This document shows, in pieces, positions 1 to 8,708 of a stretch of 64,000 nt of DNA (positions are counted from its first letter, which is position 1; the number at the start of each line of letters is the position of its first letter). Made by a program: the position numbers and the translations under genes. Below the pieces are notes generated by a model, which was given only the letters and a program-made list of their open reading frames with translations, had not been told where the DNA came from and made no database searches. Source of the DNA: Paenibacillus cymbidii. GTDB taxonomy: Bacteria; Bacillota; Bacilli; Paenibacillales; NBRC-103111. Location of the stretch: contig NZ_SHLX01000022.1 in the NCBI RefSeq assembly GCF_004764705.1, positions 93,620 through 157,619 on the forward strand, in the 5' to 3' direction.

Positions 1-533
1 ATGAGCAGCTGCACGCTCGAATAAAATTCCGATACCTCGTCGACCCGGCCGAGCAGGCCGTCGACCGATATGACCGCCATGTCGGGTTTCATCCCGTCTT
101 TGGAACCGAGGTTGATGTTGACGATATTGGCATACGGATCCGGACTGTCGGAAATGACTTCGGCGACATGGTACGTATAATTGTCCAGCTGTTTCTGCCG
201 CTCGGTGAACCCGAGCAGTTCCTTGAATCGTTTGTTTTGCGCTTCCAGATCGTTCAGCCGCATCGTGTCTTTGGCGTACTGGGAAAGGCGCATCTTGAGC
301 TTCTTGTTCTCCTCGTAGACGACCCGCACATTGCGCAAATCGTCGAAAAAATCCGCCGTCACGCGCGCCGGCTTATAGAACAGGCCCTGCATCCACGAGA
401 CGGTGTCTTTGACAAATCGCTCCGGCCATGTCAGCTGCCCCCGGTTGCCGACCGTCAATCCCATGACGACCATAAACACGATTACCGCCAGCATCAGCAC
501 GAGCAGCTTCTTGTTCCCCATCAGCTTGAACAA
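1..533 (-). CDS. mreC: Rod shape-determining protein MreC, N-terminal part (runs off the left edge)
   Basis: MreC is a bitopic membrane scaffold that links cytoplasmic MreB filaments to the periplasm-facing elongation machinery. The visible reading frame begins with a TTG at 533, preceded by GAGGGTG six bases upstream, giving an N-terminus MFKLMGNKKLL followed by a hydrophobic segment (about residues 8-25). A charged coiled-coil stretch comes next (around YEENKKLKMRLSQYAKD). The following region, with NYTYHVAEVISDSPDPYAN, matches the start of the MreC beta domain. The gene lies 30 bases downstream of mreB, as in other Bacillales radC-mreBCD clusters. The C-terminal part and the stop lie outside the window. 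An ATG four codons in (521) is an alternative start but has a worse ribosome-site spacing. Confidence 0.93.
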   Translation of the reverse strand, partial: MFKLMGNKKLLVLMLAVIVFMVVMGLTVGNRGQLTWPERFVKDTVSWMQGLFYKPARVTADFFDDLRNVRVVYEENKKLKMRLSQYAKDTMRLNDLEAQNKRFKELLGFTERQKQLDNYTYHVAEVISDSPDPYANIVNINLGSKDGMKPDMAVISVDGLLGRVDEVSEFYSSVQLL

Positions 534-563
534 CCGTTACACCCTCTATTCTGCCTCTCCCGC

Positions 564-1601
564 CTAACGCCGCGATTTGGAGGTTGGACCGGATTTCATT
601 TTGAACAAATGAATGTTCTCCAGCGCCTTGCCGGTTCCGATCGCCACGCAATCAAGCGGATTGTCGGCGACTAGCACCGGCATGCCGGTTTCCCGCGCCA
701 GCAGCTTGTCCAAATTGCGCAGCAGCCCACCGCCGCCCGTCAGCACGATGCCGCGGTCCATGATGTCCGCCGCCAGCTCGGGCGGGCATTTCTCCAAAGT
801 CACTTTGACCGCTTCGACGATGCTGTTCACCGTATCGGCCAACGCCTCGGCCACTTCGTCCGATGTGACGGAGAGTGTTTTCGGCAGGCCGGTGACGAGG
901 TCGCGGCCGCGAATTTCGATGCGTTCGACCTTCTCCATCGGCATCGCCGAACCGATCTCCATCTTCATCTGCTCCGCCGTCCGTTCACCGATCATCAAGT
1001 TGTAGGTGCGCTTGATGTATTGCGTCATGGCTTCGTCCATCTCGTCGCCGGCGATGCGGATCGACCGGCAGGTGACGATGCCGCCAAGCGAAATGACCGC
1101 CACTTCCGTCGTGCCTCCGCCGATGTCGACGACCATGCTGCCGGTCGGCTCCCATACCGGCAAGTCGGCGCCGATCGCCGCCGCAAACGGCTCCTCGATC
1201 GTATACGCCTCGCGTGCGCCCGCCTGTTTGGTCGCGTCTTCGACCGCCCGCTTCTCGACGGCGGTAATGCCCGACGGCACGCATACCATCACGTTCGGAT
1301 GGCGCTGGAACAGCAGGCGCTGCTTTTGCGCCTGGCGGATGAAATATTTGATCATCGTCGCCGTCGTTTCGAAATCGGCAATCACGCCGTCCTTCATCGG
1401 GCGAATGGCGCGAATATTGCCGGGGGTGCGGCCGATCATTCGTTTGGCGGCTTCGCCTACCGCTTCGATCGTTTTCGTATCCGTGCGAATCGCAACCACG
1501 GAAGGCTCGCGGACGATGATTCCTTTCCCTTTCGCGTAGACGAGCGTGTTGGCCGTACCCAAATCGATACCCAGATCTTTTGTCGAAAATCCACCAAGCA
1601 T
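564..1601 (-). CDS. mreB: Cell-shape actin homologue MreB
   Basis: This is the cytoplasmic actin-like ATPase that organises lateral cell-wall synthesis. The 345-residue length is normal for the family. The N-terminus carries the phosphate-1 motif (DLGIDLGTANTLVY). A central VVDIGGGTTEVAVISLGG is the phosphate-2 loop, and IVLTGGGGLLRNLD near the C-terminus is the adenosine motif. The ATG at 1601 has AGGAAGGGAG upstream. It is followed 30 bases later by mreC and preceded by radC on the same strand, which favours MreB over the paralogues Mbl and MreBH. The 538-base gap to radC holds a hairpin-repeat array. Confidence 0.96.
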   Translation of the reverse strand: MLGGFSTKDLGIDLGTANTLVYAKGKGIIVREPSVVAIRTDTKTIEAVGEAAKRMIGRTPGNIRAIRPMKDGVIADFETTATMIKYFIRQAQKQRLLFQRHPNVMVCVPSGITAVEKRAVEDATKQAGAREAYTIEEPFAAAIGADLPVWEPTGSMVVDIGGGTTEVAVISLGGIVTCRSIRIAGDEMDEAMTQYIKRTYNLMIGERTAEQMKMEIGSAMPMEKVERIEIRGRDLVTGLPKTLSVTSDEVAEALADTVNSIVEAVKVTLEKCPPELAADIMDRGIVLTGGGGLLRNLDKLLARETGMPVLVADNPLDCVAIGTGKALENIHLFKMKSGPTSKSRR

Positions 1602-1902
1602 GTAAGTTGCTCCCTTCCTGGGTCATTGGTTTATTATTGCCGCCGCTTCCGGGCGTTTATTTACATATTCGTGGCAGAACGCATAAATGAGTCTCCATCC
1701 GTCAATGGACGGCAACATGCAGGTTGTTGCGCGGCGCAAGGAAACCGGCGCTCACGCGTCAGCTCGCAGCCATCACCTTGAGCGGCCCCTCTTCGAGGGA
1801 ACGCCACTATCATGCAGTAACTATACCCTGTTTACCCATGTTCGGCAAATGCCGCGCCAAACCGGACCGCTCATTGTGGATGGAGGTCACTTTCGATCGA
1901 AA
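1602..1902. other. Intergenic region upstream of mreB, no gene seen
   Basis: Apart from the mreB ribosome binding site (AGGAAGGGAG near 1610) I see no convincing gene or clear sigma-A promoter here. Short frames in this stretch lack ribosome sites and coding character. Confidence 0.6.
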
Positions 1903-2095
1903 ATTAGCCCATGAAAAATGGCTTATTGGCAGCTTTTGGCCCGTCTCATAGGAAATAGCCAGTGAAAATAGGGCCTATTTCGCCTGAATCGCCCCACTCT
2001 GGAGGTTTTCCGGAAAATAGCCAGTGTAATCACTGGCTATTTTGAAGTTGCGGCTCCTATTTGACCAAATAGACCATGAAAAATGGCTTATTTTC
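1903..2095. repeat. Hairpin-repeat array, locus 1 (reverse orientation, variant)
   Basis: Four short inverted repeats of the AATAGCC..GGCTATT family occur in this order: 1903-1927 (GCCCATGAAAAATGGC core), 1951-1981 (GCCAGTGAAAATAGGGC, a mixed hairpin), 2014-2043 (GCCAGTGTAATCACTGGC, nearly perfect) and 2065-2095 (GACCATGAAAAATGGC). Compared with the arrays near 49.6 and 59.9 kb, this one reads on the opposite strand. It has a D-type hairpin (GCCATTTTTCATGG) at both ends. It sits between mreB and radC and has no coding potential. Confidence 0.8.
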
Positions 2096-2139
2096 GTTCA
2101 TAGTCCGCAATGAAGTGTTCTTCGCTTCGTTCTATTATA

Positions 2140-2829
2140 TTACATATAACCTTTCTCCTTCAAACTGACAAAAACGCCGTCGCCCAGCACCAGATGGTCA
2201 AGCAAATCGATGCCGACGATGCGGCCCGCTTCCACGAGTCGTTCCGTCATATGAATGTCTTCGCGGCTTGGCGTCGGATCGCCGCTCGGATGATTGTGGG
2301 CGCAGATAATGGCGGCGCTGCTCTGCTTGATGGCGGAGCGGAATACTTCGCGGGGGTGGACCAGCGTGGCGTTCAGGCTGCCGATCGACAATGTCTCCTT
2401 GGCGATGACCTCGTTCTTCGTGTTCAGAAACAGGCAAACGAAATGCTCCTTCTGCAGATGACGCATTTCTTCCATCAGCAGCATGGCGGCGTCGCCGGGC
2501 GATGAGATGATTGGCTTCTCGTGCAGCGCCGTGCGCGACATCCTGCGGCCAAGCTCGATGCCGGCCAACACCTGCAGCGCCTTCGCCGGCCCGATGCCGC
2601 GAATGGCCGTCAGTTGCGCCAGGCTGAAATCGGCCAAATTGCGCAGCGTGCCCGATTCCTTGAGCAGGCGCTGCGCAAGCCGGGTCGCGGATTCGGAAAC
2701 CGTTCCGGTGCGCAGCAGGATCGCCACGAGTTCTGCATTGCTAAGCGCGTGAGCTCCAACATGCTGCATGCGTTCTCTCGGCCGTTCTTCGTTGGGCACG
2801 TCGCGCAACAACAAGTTGTGCGACTCCAT
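2140..2829 (-). CDS. radC: RadC family JAMM-domain protein
   Basis: RadC (DUF2466) is a widespread protein once linked to DNA repair; its biochemical role remains unsettled. The 229-residue protein has an N-terminal helix-hairpin-helix region (LTAIRGIGPAKALQ, about residues 70-85). It also has a C-terminal JAMM-type metal site with ICAHNHPSGDPTPSREDI, giving the HxHPSG...S..D ligands, and an upstream glutamate in NTKNEVIAKE. The ATG at 2829 has AAAGAGGGG upstream. Position just before mreBC is the usual Bacillales arrangement. A promoter-like pair (TTGCGC, 17 bases, TAGAAT) lies at 2862-2890. Confidence 0.95.
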   Translation of the reverse strand: MESHNLLLRDVPNEERPRERMQHVGAHALSNAELVAILLRTGTVSESATRLAQRLLKESGTLRNLADFSLAQLTAIRGIGPAKALQVLAGIELGRRMSRTALHEKPIISSPGDAAMLLMEEMRHLQKEHFVCLFLNTKNEVIAKETLSIGSLNATLVHPREVFRSAIKQSSAAIICAHNHPSGDPTPSREDIHMTERLVEAGRIVGIDLLDHLVLGDGVFVSLKEKGYM

Positions 2830-2861
2830 GAATTCCCCTCTTTCGTAAGGATATAAAATCT

Positions 2862-2890
2862 ATTCTATTCTCTTCCATATGCATGCGCAA
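2862..2890 (-). promoter_or_regulatory. Putative sigma-A promoter of radC
   Basis: On the minus strand TTGCGC (2885-2890) and TAGAAT (2862-2867) are separated by 17 bases, about 33 bases before the radC start codon. Confidence 0.5.
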
Positions 2891-2926
2891 GCATTTGTCG
2901 AAAGATGGCACAAGTTGCCGCTAGCG

Positions 2927-4561
2927 TCAACCTTCCGCCGTGCCATACAGGTCGCGATACTCCTGCGGCGTCATCGAAACCGCCTTTTTGAACAGCCGGT
3001 TGAAGTACGGCGCGGACTGAAAGCCGAGCTCGAAGCCGATCTGGTAAATTTTTTTGTGGCTGCCGGCCAGCAGCTCCTTCGCTTTATCCAGCCGCGCCTG
3101 CATAATAAAGTCGGTCAAGCTTTGCCGCGTTTGCTGCTTATATAGCCGAGACAAATAGGACGGCGTCAAATGCACGATTTCCGTCAATCGGGTAAGCGAC
3201 AAATCGCCGCCGATATGATCCTGGATGTACTCGTTGACGCGGCGTACGACATCGCTCGTTTCGATGCCGCTCGCCTCGCTGGCCGAAGCGAACAGCGCCT
3301 GTGCCAGGCCGCGGAAAAACAGCAGCGCCTCCTCGAGCGTCGCATGCTCCTCGATCGACAGCAGCTTGTTCAGCTTCACCTTGGCCATCATGTCCGTGAA
3401 CAACCCGTGGCGATTCAGGAACAGCATGAACATCGCGGACAATGCGTAAAACAGCGCAAGGGCGTCGCCCGAACGCAAATCGCCGCCGCGTTCGCATACC
3501 GCTTCGGCCAACTCGGCGAACTTCGCCTCGAACGCATCGCGGTCTTTGCGCTCCAGCGCCTGCGACAGCAGCGACATGTTGCGTTCCGTCAGTTGGCCGC
3601 CATAAGCGGCAGGCGCCGCCGCATCGTGGCGGCTGTCGGCCAGCAGGCTTTCGCTGCCGAGCCCGAGCCCGTTGGCCATCCGGAACGAAAGCCGTTCGTA
3701 TTTCGCGGCGGCATCGTTCCAGTCGCACGGCTCGCACCCGGCCGCGAAGGAGCACGTTACCTTCAAGTACGTTCGGCACGCCGCCTGGATCGACTCCAGC
3801 GTGCCGAGCAGATACGCTTCGCCGATTTCCACCCCGTCCTCCGTCTGCATCAGGAGCAGGAAGCGGTCGCCGGGCAAGGTCACGAATTGCACGCGCAGCT
3901 TGCCGGCGAATTGCTCCTCGGCAATATTGCCGACGCCGTACAGGTAAAGCGGCTTGTCGCCTGCGCGAATGCCGGCCGGCCAGCAGTCGACGCGCCCGAT
4001 GACGAGATGCACGCTGCCGCCCCCCCTCAGCGCAATGCCGAGTTCGGCGAACCGCGCAGAACGCGATTCGGGCGAAGCGATCAGCCCGTTCATCAGCAGA
4101 TCGAGCAAATAATCCCGGCGCAGCGCCGGCATCGCAACGTGCATCCGGTTCCTTGCCTCGTGCAGCAGCCGGTCGGCCGAGCTGTCGGCAGCGATCGCGT
4201 CAATCGCTTTGGCCACAACCTGGACCACCTTGCGGTCTTCTTCCCGCTTCAGCACATAATCGAAGGCGCCGCTGCGCAGCGAGGATTGCACATAATGAAA
4301 ATCGCTGTAGCCGGTCAGGAAAATCGTTTTGCATTTCGGCCACAGACGGCTCATCTCCTGCTGCAGAGCCAGTCCGTTCATAACCGGCATTTCAATATCG
4401 GTGAGCAGCACGTCGATGCGCACGAGGCGGGCAATCTCCAGCGCTTCCGGCGCGCTCCCCGCTTTAAGCACCTCGCACGGCACTTCCTCCTGCTGCTGCA
4501 GCATATCGTAAAGGCCTTCCACAATGATCGGTTCGTCGTCGACGATCAGCACCCGATACAT
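2927..4561 (-). CDS. YesN-type response regulator (REC + AraC HTH)
   Basis: This is the cytoplasmic transcription factor partner of the kinase encoded just upstream. An N-terminal receiver domain covers about residues 1-120, with acidic DD at 8-9, phospho-acceptor D55 in LLTDIEMP and K in YVLKREED. A long middle region of about 300 residues links to a C-terminal AraC-type double helix-turn-helix (about 435-540, ending in QEYRDLYG). I chose the ATG at 4561 because AGGAGG lies nine bases before it; a longer frame starting at 4582 would contain that site within its codons. The kinase stop is 40 bases upstream, so the two form an operon. Family members usually control nearby carbohydrate transport genes; the target here is not shown by the sequence. 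Confidence 0.93.
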   Translation of the reverse strand: MYRVLIVDDEPIIVEGLYDMLQQQEEVPCEVLKAGSAPEALEIARLVRIDVLLTDIEMPVMNGLALQQEMSRLWPKCKTIFLTGYSDFHYVQSSLRSGAFDYVLKREEDRKVVQVVAKAIDAIAADSSADRLLHEARNRMHVAMPALRRDYLLDLLMNGLIASPESRSARFAELGIALRGGGSVHLVIGRVDCWPAGIRAGDKPLYLYGVGNIAEEQFAGKLRVQFVTLPGDRFLLLMQTEDGVEIGEAYLLGTLESIQAACRTYLKVTCSFAAGCEPCDWNDAAAKYERLSFRMANGLGLGSESLLADSRHDAAAPAAYGGQLTERNMSLLSQALERKDRDAFEAKFAELAEAVCERGGDLRSGDALALFYALSAMFMLFLNRHGLFTDMMAKVKLNKLLSIEEHATLEEALLFFRGLAQALFASASEASGIETSDVVRRVNEYIQDHIGGDLSLTRLTEIVHLTPSYLSRLYKQQTRQSLTDFIMQARLDKAKELLAGSHKKIYQIGFELGFQSAPYFNRLFKKAVSMTPQEYRDLYGTAEG

Positions 4562-4601
4562 GGCGCGATTCCTCCTCTTCATTACCGCCCCGTCCTGCCA
4601 G

Positions 4602-6362
4602 TCAAGCCGTCGTTCGCTCCGGCAGCGGCTCCAATTCCGTTTGCAGCGGAAGCGAAAGGGTCACGGCCAGCCCGCCCCATTCGCCGCGTTCCAATGTAAT
4701 CCCGCTTCCGTTGCCGTACATCAGGAGCAGGCGCCGATGCACGTTAATCATGCCGGTGCTCTCCTGCTCGACCGTGTCCAGCTTGCCGACAAGCGCTTGC
4801 AAGGTGTCGTCGTCCATACGGTCGCCGTTATCCTCCACCGTAATGCGGATACTCGTCTGCGTTGCGGCGAAAGCGATACGAAGCTTGCCGCCGCTCATTT
4901 TTCGCTCGAGCGCGTATTTGAACGCATTCTCCACAATCGGCTGAAGCACCAGCTTCGGCACCCGGATGTTTCGGTTTTCTTCCGGCAAATCGGCGACTTC
5001 GATCTCGAACCGACCGGTAAAACGCATATGCTGAATCTCCAAATACGTCCGGGTATGAAGCACTTCTTGCTCCAGGGAGATCGTATCGTCGTGATGGCGG
5101 GTGATGAATTCATAATAGTCGCCAAGATAACGGCTGAACCGGCTGATGTTCTCCAGGTCGCCGAATTGCGCCAACCGGTAAAGAATATAGCAGGTATTAT
5201 ACAAAAAATGCGGGTTGATCTGCGATTGCAGTTGTTTGATCTGGGCATGTTTGGCGCGAAGCTGCTGCTCGTAATTGTCGTGAATCAGGGTGTTCAGTTT
5301 GGCGACCATCTTGTTGAAATGGAGAAACAAGTAGCGGAACTCATCGTTGCCGGCCGGCATTGCCGCCGGCTCCAGCCTGCCGTCCTCCACCCGGCGGAAG
5401 GAGCGGATCATGCGCTGCAACGGCCGGTGAATGAGCCGGTAAATCCAGTAGGAGTACAGCAGCACGACGGTCAGAGACAATAACGACAGCAGCCAGAACA
5501 GCGTGCGGTAGAAGGAAATGTCGCCGACGATCATTTTTTGCGGCACGTACAGAATCAGGTAGGCGTCGAACGAAGGCACGTACCGGTATGCGATTTGCAC
5601 GCGCGCTCCGTTCAGCTCGGCCTTTTCGACTCCTTCCAACGCCGCTTGGCCGAACCGCGAAACGACGAAAGCCCGGAGCTCGGACGAATACCGCCCCACC
5701 TCCGTGTCCGCCACCGCCCATTCCTGGTTCACGCCGATCAGTTCGGCGCCGGACTGGTCGGAGCTGACCAAATCCTGCAGCGAATGGCGCAGCTCGGCGA
5801 GATCGAATTCAACCGCCAGCACATAGGCCGGATCGGACGAGCCGTCGGGGAACGATTGGCCGAGGAACAGCCGGTTCTGCCAGGCGATCGCATGCGCGTA
5901 GTCGATCCCGGGTTGCGGCTTGACCGCTTCGTAGTCGTCGGTGAGCTTGTTCTGGATCGGAATGGCCCGATTGTTCATAATCGTCCGGCCGATCGTGACG
6001 ATATGCGCGCTGGCGCCCTTCAGCGTCGCGTTCGAGTTTGTCAGGATCAGCAGCTTGTCCTGCACCCGCTTCACCGCTTCGGACCATTCGTATACGGACA
6101 AGATGCCGCTCAGAATGCTGAGCTGGGACAGATCCGGATCATTGACGAATTCGGAAAGAAAATCGCTGACATGCTTTTTTTCCGCTTCCAGTGTTTTGAC
6201 ATACACCATTGTACGCGCGTTCAGAGAATTGACCCATTCGTCCTGCACGCTCGATTCGCCCAGCCGGTTCATGACAAGCCCGATTCCGTACAGGGGGATG
6301 ATGACGAGCAGAAAGGCGACGACCAGCTTCGGAAAAATCGACGTGCGCGTGATCCGTTCCAT
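4602..6362 (-). CDS. YesM-type sensor histidine kinase
   Basis: This is the membrane sensor kinase of a two-component system. The 586 residues contain a transmembrane helix at about 11-31, an extracytoplasmic sensing region at 32-285, a second helix at about 288-310 and a HAMP linker at about 311-365. A His_kinase dimerisation block follows with phospho-acceptor H385 in QINPHFLYNT. The HATPase domain has N-box PIVENAFKYA (475-484) and the VEDNG G1 box. The start ATG at 6362 follows GGGGAGGAAG. It is co-transcribed with the AraC-type response regulator that begins 40 bases downstream. No transporter gene directly adjoins the pair. Confidence 0.94.
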   Translation of the reverse strand: MERITRTSIFPKLVVAFLLVIIPLYGIGLVMNRLGESSVQDEWVNSLNARTMVYVKTLEAEKKHVSDFLSEFVNDPDLSQLSILSGILSVYEWSEAVKRVQDKLLILTNSNATLKGASAHIVTIGRTIMNNRAIPIQNKLTDDYEAVKPQPGIDYAHAIAWQNRLFLGQSFPDGSSDPAYVLAVEFDLAELRHSLQDLVSSDQSGAELIGVNQEWAVADTEVGRYSSELRAFVVSRFGQAALEGVEKAELNGARVQIAYRYVPSFDAYLILYVPQKMIVGDISFYRTLFWLLSLLSLTVVLLYSYWIYRLIHRPLQRMIRSFRRVEDGRLEPAAMPAGNDEFRYLFLHFNKMVAKLNTLIHDNYEQQLRAKHAQIKQLQSQINPHFLYNTCYILYRLAQFGDLENISRFSRYLGDYYEFITRHHDDTISLEQEVLHTRTYLEIQHMRFTGRFEIEVADLPEENRNIRVPKLVLQPIVENAFKYALERKMSGGKLRIAFAATQTSIRITVEDNGDRMDDDTLQALVGKLDTVEQESTGMINVHRRLLLMYGNGSGITLERGEWGGLAVTLSLPLQTELEPLPERTTA

Positions 6363-6714
6363 GCGCTTCCTCCCCGATTTGAGGTGACGGATGCGTTATC
6401 ACCAAAAATCGTACCACAGCATCCACCCCCTGGAAAGAGCGAACGGGCAAAACCCCGGCCATCCGCCGCAAAAAGCCAAACGAAGGCAATCGATCGCAAA
6501 ATCGGGCAAGATTGCGTTCTTCTTGCGCATTCTGATAGGCGTATCTGCATCGGCAGGTTTTATCCAAAAGGCACTTGAACATTTCGGCGGCATGTGCTGC
6601 ATTTTAGCAAAATCAATCGGTGTGAAGCACATCCGCTTTGTTGCGTCGCGTTCAGTTGAACGGCGGCGCCTCGAGGCGGTTTTTTGTTTTGCCGGGAGGA
6701 CGGGAAGTGAACGT
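6363..6714. other. Intergenic region between kinase operon and the frameshifted gene
   Basis: No gene is supported here. The only structure is a perfect 12-base palindrome CGCCTCGAGGCG at 6667-6678 followed by GTTTTTTG, which looks like a short intrinsic terminator or attenuator reading rightward into the next gene. Confidence 0.5.
6661..6690 (+). terminator. Terminator/attenuator-like hairpin before the frameshifted gene
   Basis: CGCCTCGAGGCG (6667-6678) followed by a T-run. There is no obvious upstream rightward gene to terminate, so it may act as a leader attenuator. Confidence 0.35.
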
Positions 6715-7351
6715 ATGGGCCAATTTGACGAGGTTTGTCAAAGGTGGCTGGAGCAGCACATTATGGAGGAAAAAAGCCCCCGGAGACGGGAATTGCTGCA
6801 GAAAGGATTGAGCCGGGGTTCGGTCGATTTGTTGCGGTTTGATTTGGTTTCCCGCGATTGGCAACCTGGATCATCTTTACCCGGAATACGCGGTGCGGGA
6901 TTTCAACAACGGCTATCGTTATCTCGACTTTGCTTACTTGCCTGCTCCTTTGAAGAAAGGATGCCTGGAAGTACATGACTTTCGCAGCCATGCAAGAGAC
7001 ATCGAGGTCAGCCGGTTCAAGGATCTTTGCATGAAGCAGGCGCTGCTGGCGCTCGACGATTGGCTCTTCCTGCCGATTGCCTATTTATCCATCATTGACG
7101 ATCCCGGCGTTTGCAAACAGTTGGTCCTTTCCGGCTCCGTGCCGGCGGAACTCCATTGGGCGGAAGCGGAAACGCTGCGTTTTGCCGGTCGATTGCTTCG
7201 TCCATTTACGCCAGCCGAGCTCGCCCGGCACCTGAATATCACCGAAAATCGCACCCGGGCTGCTCTTCGCAGCCTGGTGGAGAAAAGAATGCTGGAAGTA
7301 GCCAGCGGCAATCAACGTTACCGTACGTACGTGCTGGCGAAAATGAAGTGA
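6715..7351 (+). pseudogene. Regulator-like protein interrupted by a +1 frameshift
   Basis: Two frames together make one coherent protein of about 211 residues. The first runs from the ATG at 6715 (MGQFDEVCQRWLEQHI) to ...SVDLLRFD. The second continues as WFPAIGNLDHLYPEYAVRD to the stop at 7351. The shift falls in the T-rich GGTTTGATTTGGTTTCC around 6836-6850; removing one T joins the frames as RFD-WFP. From memory, Paenibacillus genomes carry intact proteins with the same WFPAIG...DFAYLP and CMKQALLALDDWLF-like segments, often annotated as transcriptional regulators. The C-terminus (about residues 150-205, ITENRTRAALRSLVEKRML) looks like a winged helix. A real pseudogene, a programmed shift and a sequencing error are all possible. 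GGGAAG upstream supports the ATG. Confidence 0.7.
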
Positions 7352-7436
7352 GCGGCCAGTGTAATGCGTTAGTCGGCACGAATGTGGAAGGGCAGGCGAT
7401 GGGGCAAAAGTGCGCGGGCGAATGGGCAGGCGATTC

Positions 7437-7620
7437 TAACGGTTTGTATAGCGCCTATTGCTTGAAAAATGCCACTTTTGAAAATGTAACGGTTCCAGTT
7501 GAGCTTATTGGGTCGAAATCGCGATATTTCCGCAAAAAATCGCCTCATAAGCTCACCTAGAACCGTTACAAGTTGAAACCGGGCTTTTTGAGCGAAATAA
7601 GCGCCGTCAAAACCGTTACA
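7437..7620. repeat. Nested inverted repeats carrying TAACGGTT ends
   Basis: An inner inverted repeat pairs 7486-7508 with 7547-7569 (GTAACGGTTC..GAGCTTAT, 21 of 23 bases matching). An outer pair at 7437-7459 and 7595-7619 shares TAACGGTTT and GCGCC(T)TATT. The block lies between the frameshifted gene and the sugar-transport operon and has no coding potential. It resembles in layout, but not in sequence, the AATAGCC hairpin arrays elsewhere in the window. Confidence 0.7.
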
Positions 7621-7758
7621 GTTGCCGGACATCGCGCCGCTGTCTCCGAACCGCGAAACGCGCGCCGCATCAATCTGTACCGGCTGCTCGTCCCGTCGAC
7701 GCTCTCCCGCCACGCAGCCGCACGCGAACGCCGGCCTCATTGCGGCCGGCGCTCCGCG

Positions 7759-8646
7759 TCACTCCTTCACGCTGCCGAGCACAAGGCCGGACATGAAGTA
7801 CCGCTGCAGGAACGGATACAGCAGGAAAATCGGCAAAGCGCCGAGAAAAATTTGCGCCGCCTTGATCGAGCGGTTGTTCAGCTGCGACAGCTTGGCAAGC
7901 ATGACCGGATCGGTCGCCAGGCTGACGTCCTTCTGCACGATGACCGTCTGCAAATAGCTGGCGAGCGGGTAGTTGTCCGGCACGTTCATATAGATCAGGC
8001 CCGAGAACCATTCGTTCCAATGGGCCACTACCGTAAACAACGTCAGCGTCGCCATCGCCGGCATCGACAGCGGCACGGCAACCCGCCACAGCGTTTGCCA
8101 GTGCGATGCGCCGTCGATGTATGCCGCTTCCGTCAGCTCGCGCGGCAGCGAGCGGAAGAAATTCAGCAGCAGCACAACGTTGAAGATCGGCACCGCGCCG
8201 GGAAGCACAAGCGACCAGATCGTATCGATCAGATGCAGCTCGCGAATGATGATATAAGTTGGCACAAGCCCGCCGGAGAACAGCATCGTAAACACGAACA
8301 GCCACACATACAACGTGCGGAAGCGGAACTTCCCCGCCTCCTTCGACAGCGGGTACGCCACCACTGTCGTCAGCAGCATGTTCAGCGCGGTCCCGAGCGC
8401 CACCCGCTCCAGCGACACGCCGATCGAGCGAAGGAACGCAGGCGTCTTCGCCACGTACTCGTACGATTTGACCGTAAAGCCGATCGGCCACAGCTTCACC
8501 AGACCCGCGCCCACGTAGTAGGCATCGCTGAACGAAACCGCCAGCACATTGATTACCGGCAAAATGCAAAGCGCCGCCAAAAATGCGAGAAAACTGTAAT
8601 TGCCGGCGACAAACACGGTGCGCCAGACAGATTTGCGTTCGATCAA
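7759..8646 (-). CDS. lplC: Carbohydrate ABC transporter permease (LplC type)
   Basis: This is an inner-membrane permease subunit of a CUT1-family sugar ABC importer. About 295 residues with six hydrophobic segments are seen, and a cytoplasmic EAA loop (LTEAAYIDGASHWQTLWRVAVPL) that contacts the ATPase. The C-terminus YFMSGLVLGSVKE is typical of LplC/YtcP proteins. The start is uncertain. AAGGGAGG directly abuts an ATG (8655), so a TTG at 8646 nine bases downstream is better placed; a GTG at 8691 has no good site. It follows the LplB-like gene by about 60 bases. No ATP-binding subunit is encoded nearby, as is usual for this group, which shares a common MsmX-type ATPase. Confidence 0.92.
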   Translation of the reverse strand: MIERKSVWRTVFVAGNYSFLAFLAALCILPVINVLAVSFSDAYYVGAGLVKLWPIGFTVKSYEYVAKTPAFLRSIGVSLERVALGTALNMLLTTVVAYPLSKEAGKFRFRTLYVWLFVFTMLFSGGLVPTYIIIRELHLIDTIWSLVLPGAVPIFNVVLLLNFFRSLPRELTEAAYIDGASHWQTLWRVAVPLSMPAMATLTLFTVVAHWNEWFSGLIYMNVPDNYPLASYLQTVIVQKDVSLATDPVMLAKLSQLNNRSIKAAQIFLGALPIFLLYPFLQRYFMSGLVLGSVKE

Positions 8647-8708
8647 CGTTGTCATCCTCCCTTGCTGCTGCCCGGTAACGTGCCGGCGCACGCCATTGAA
8701 CCATCCCG

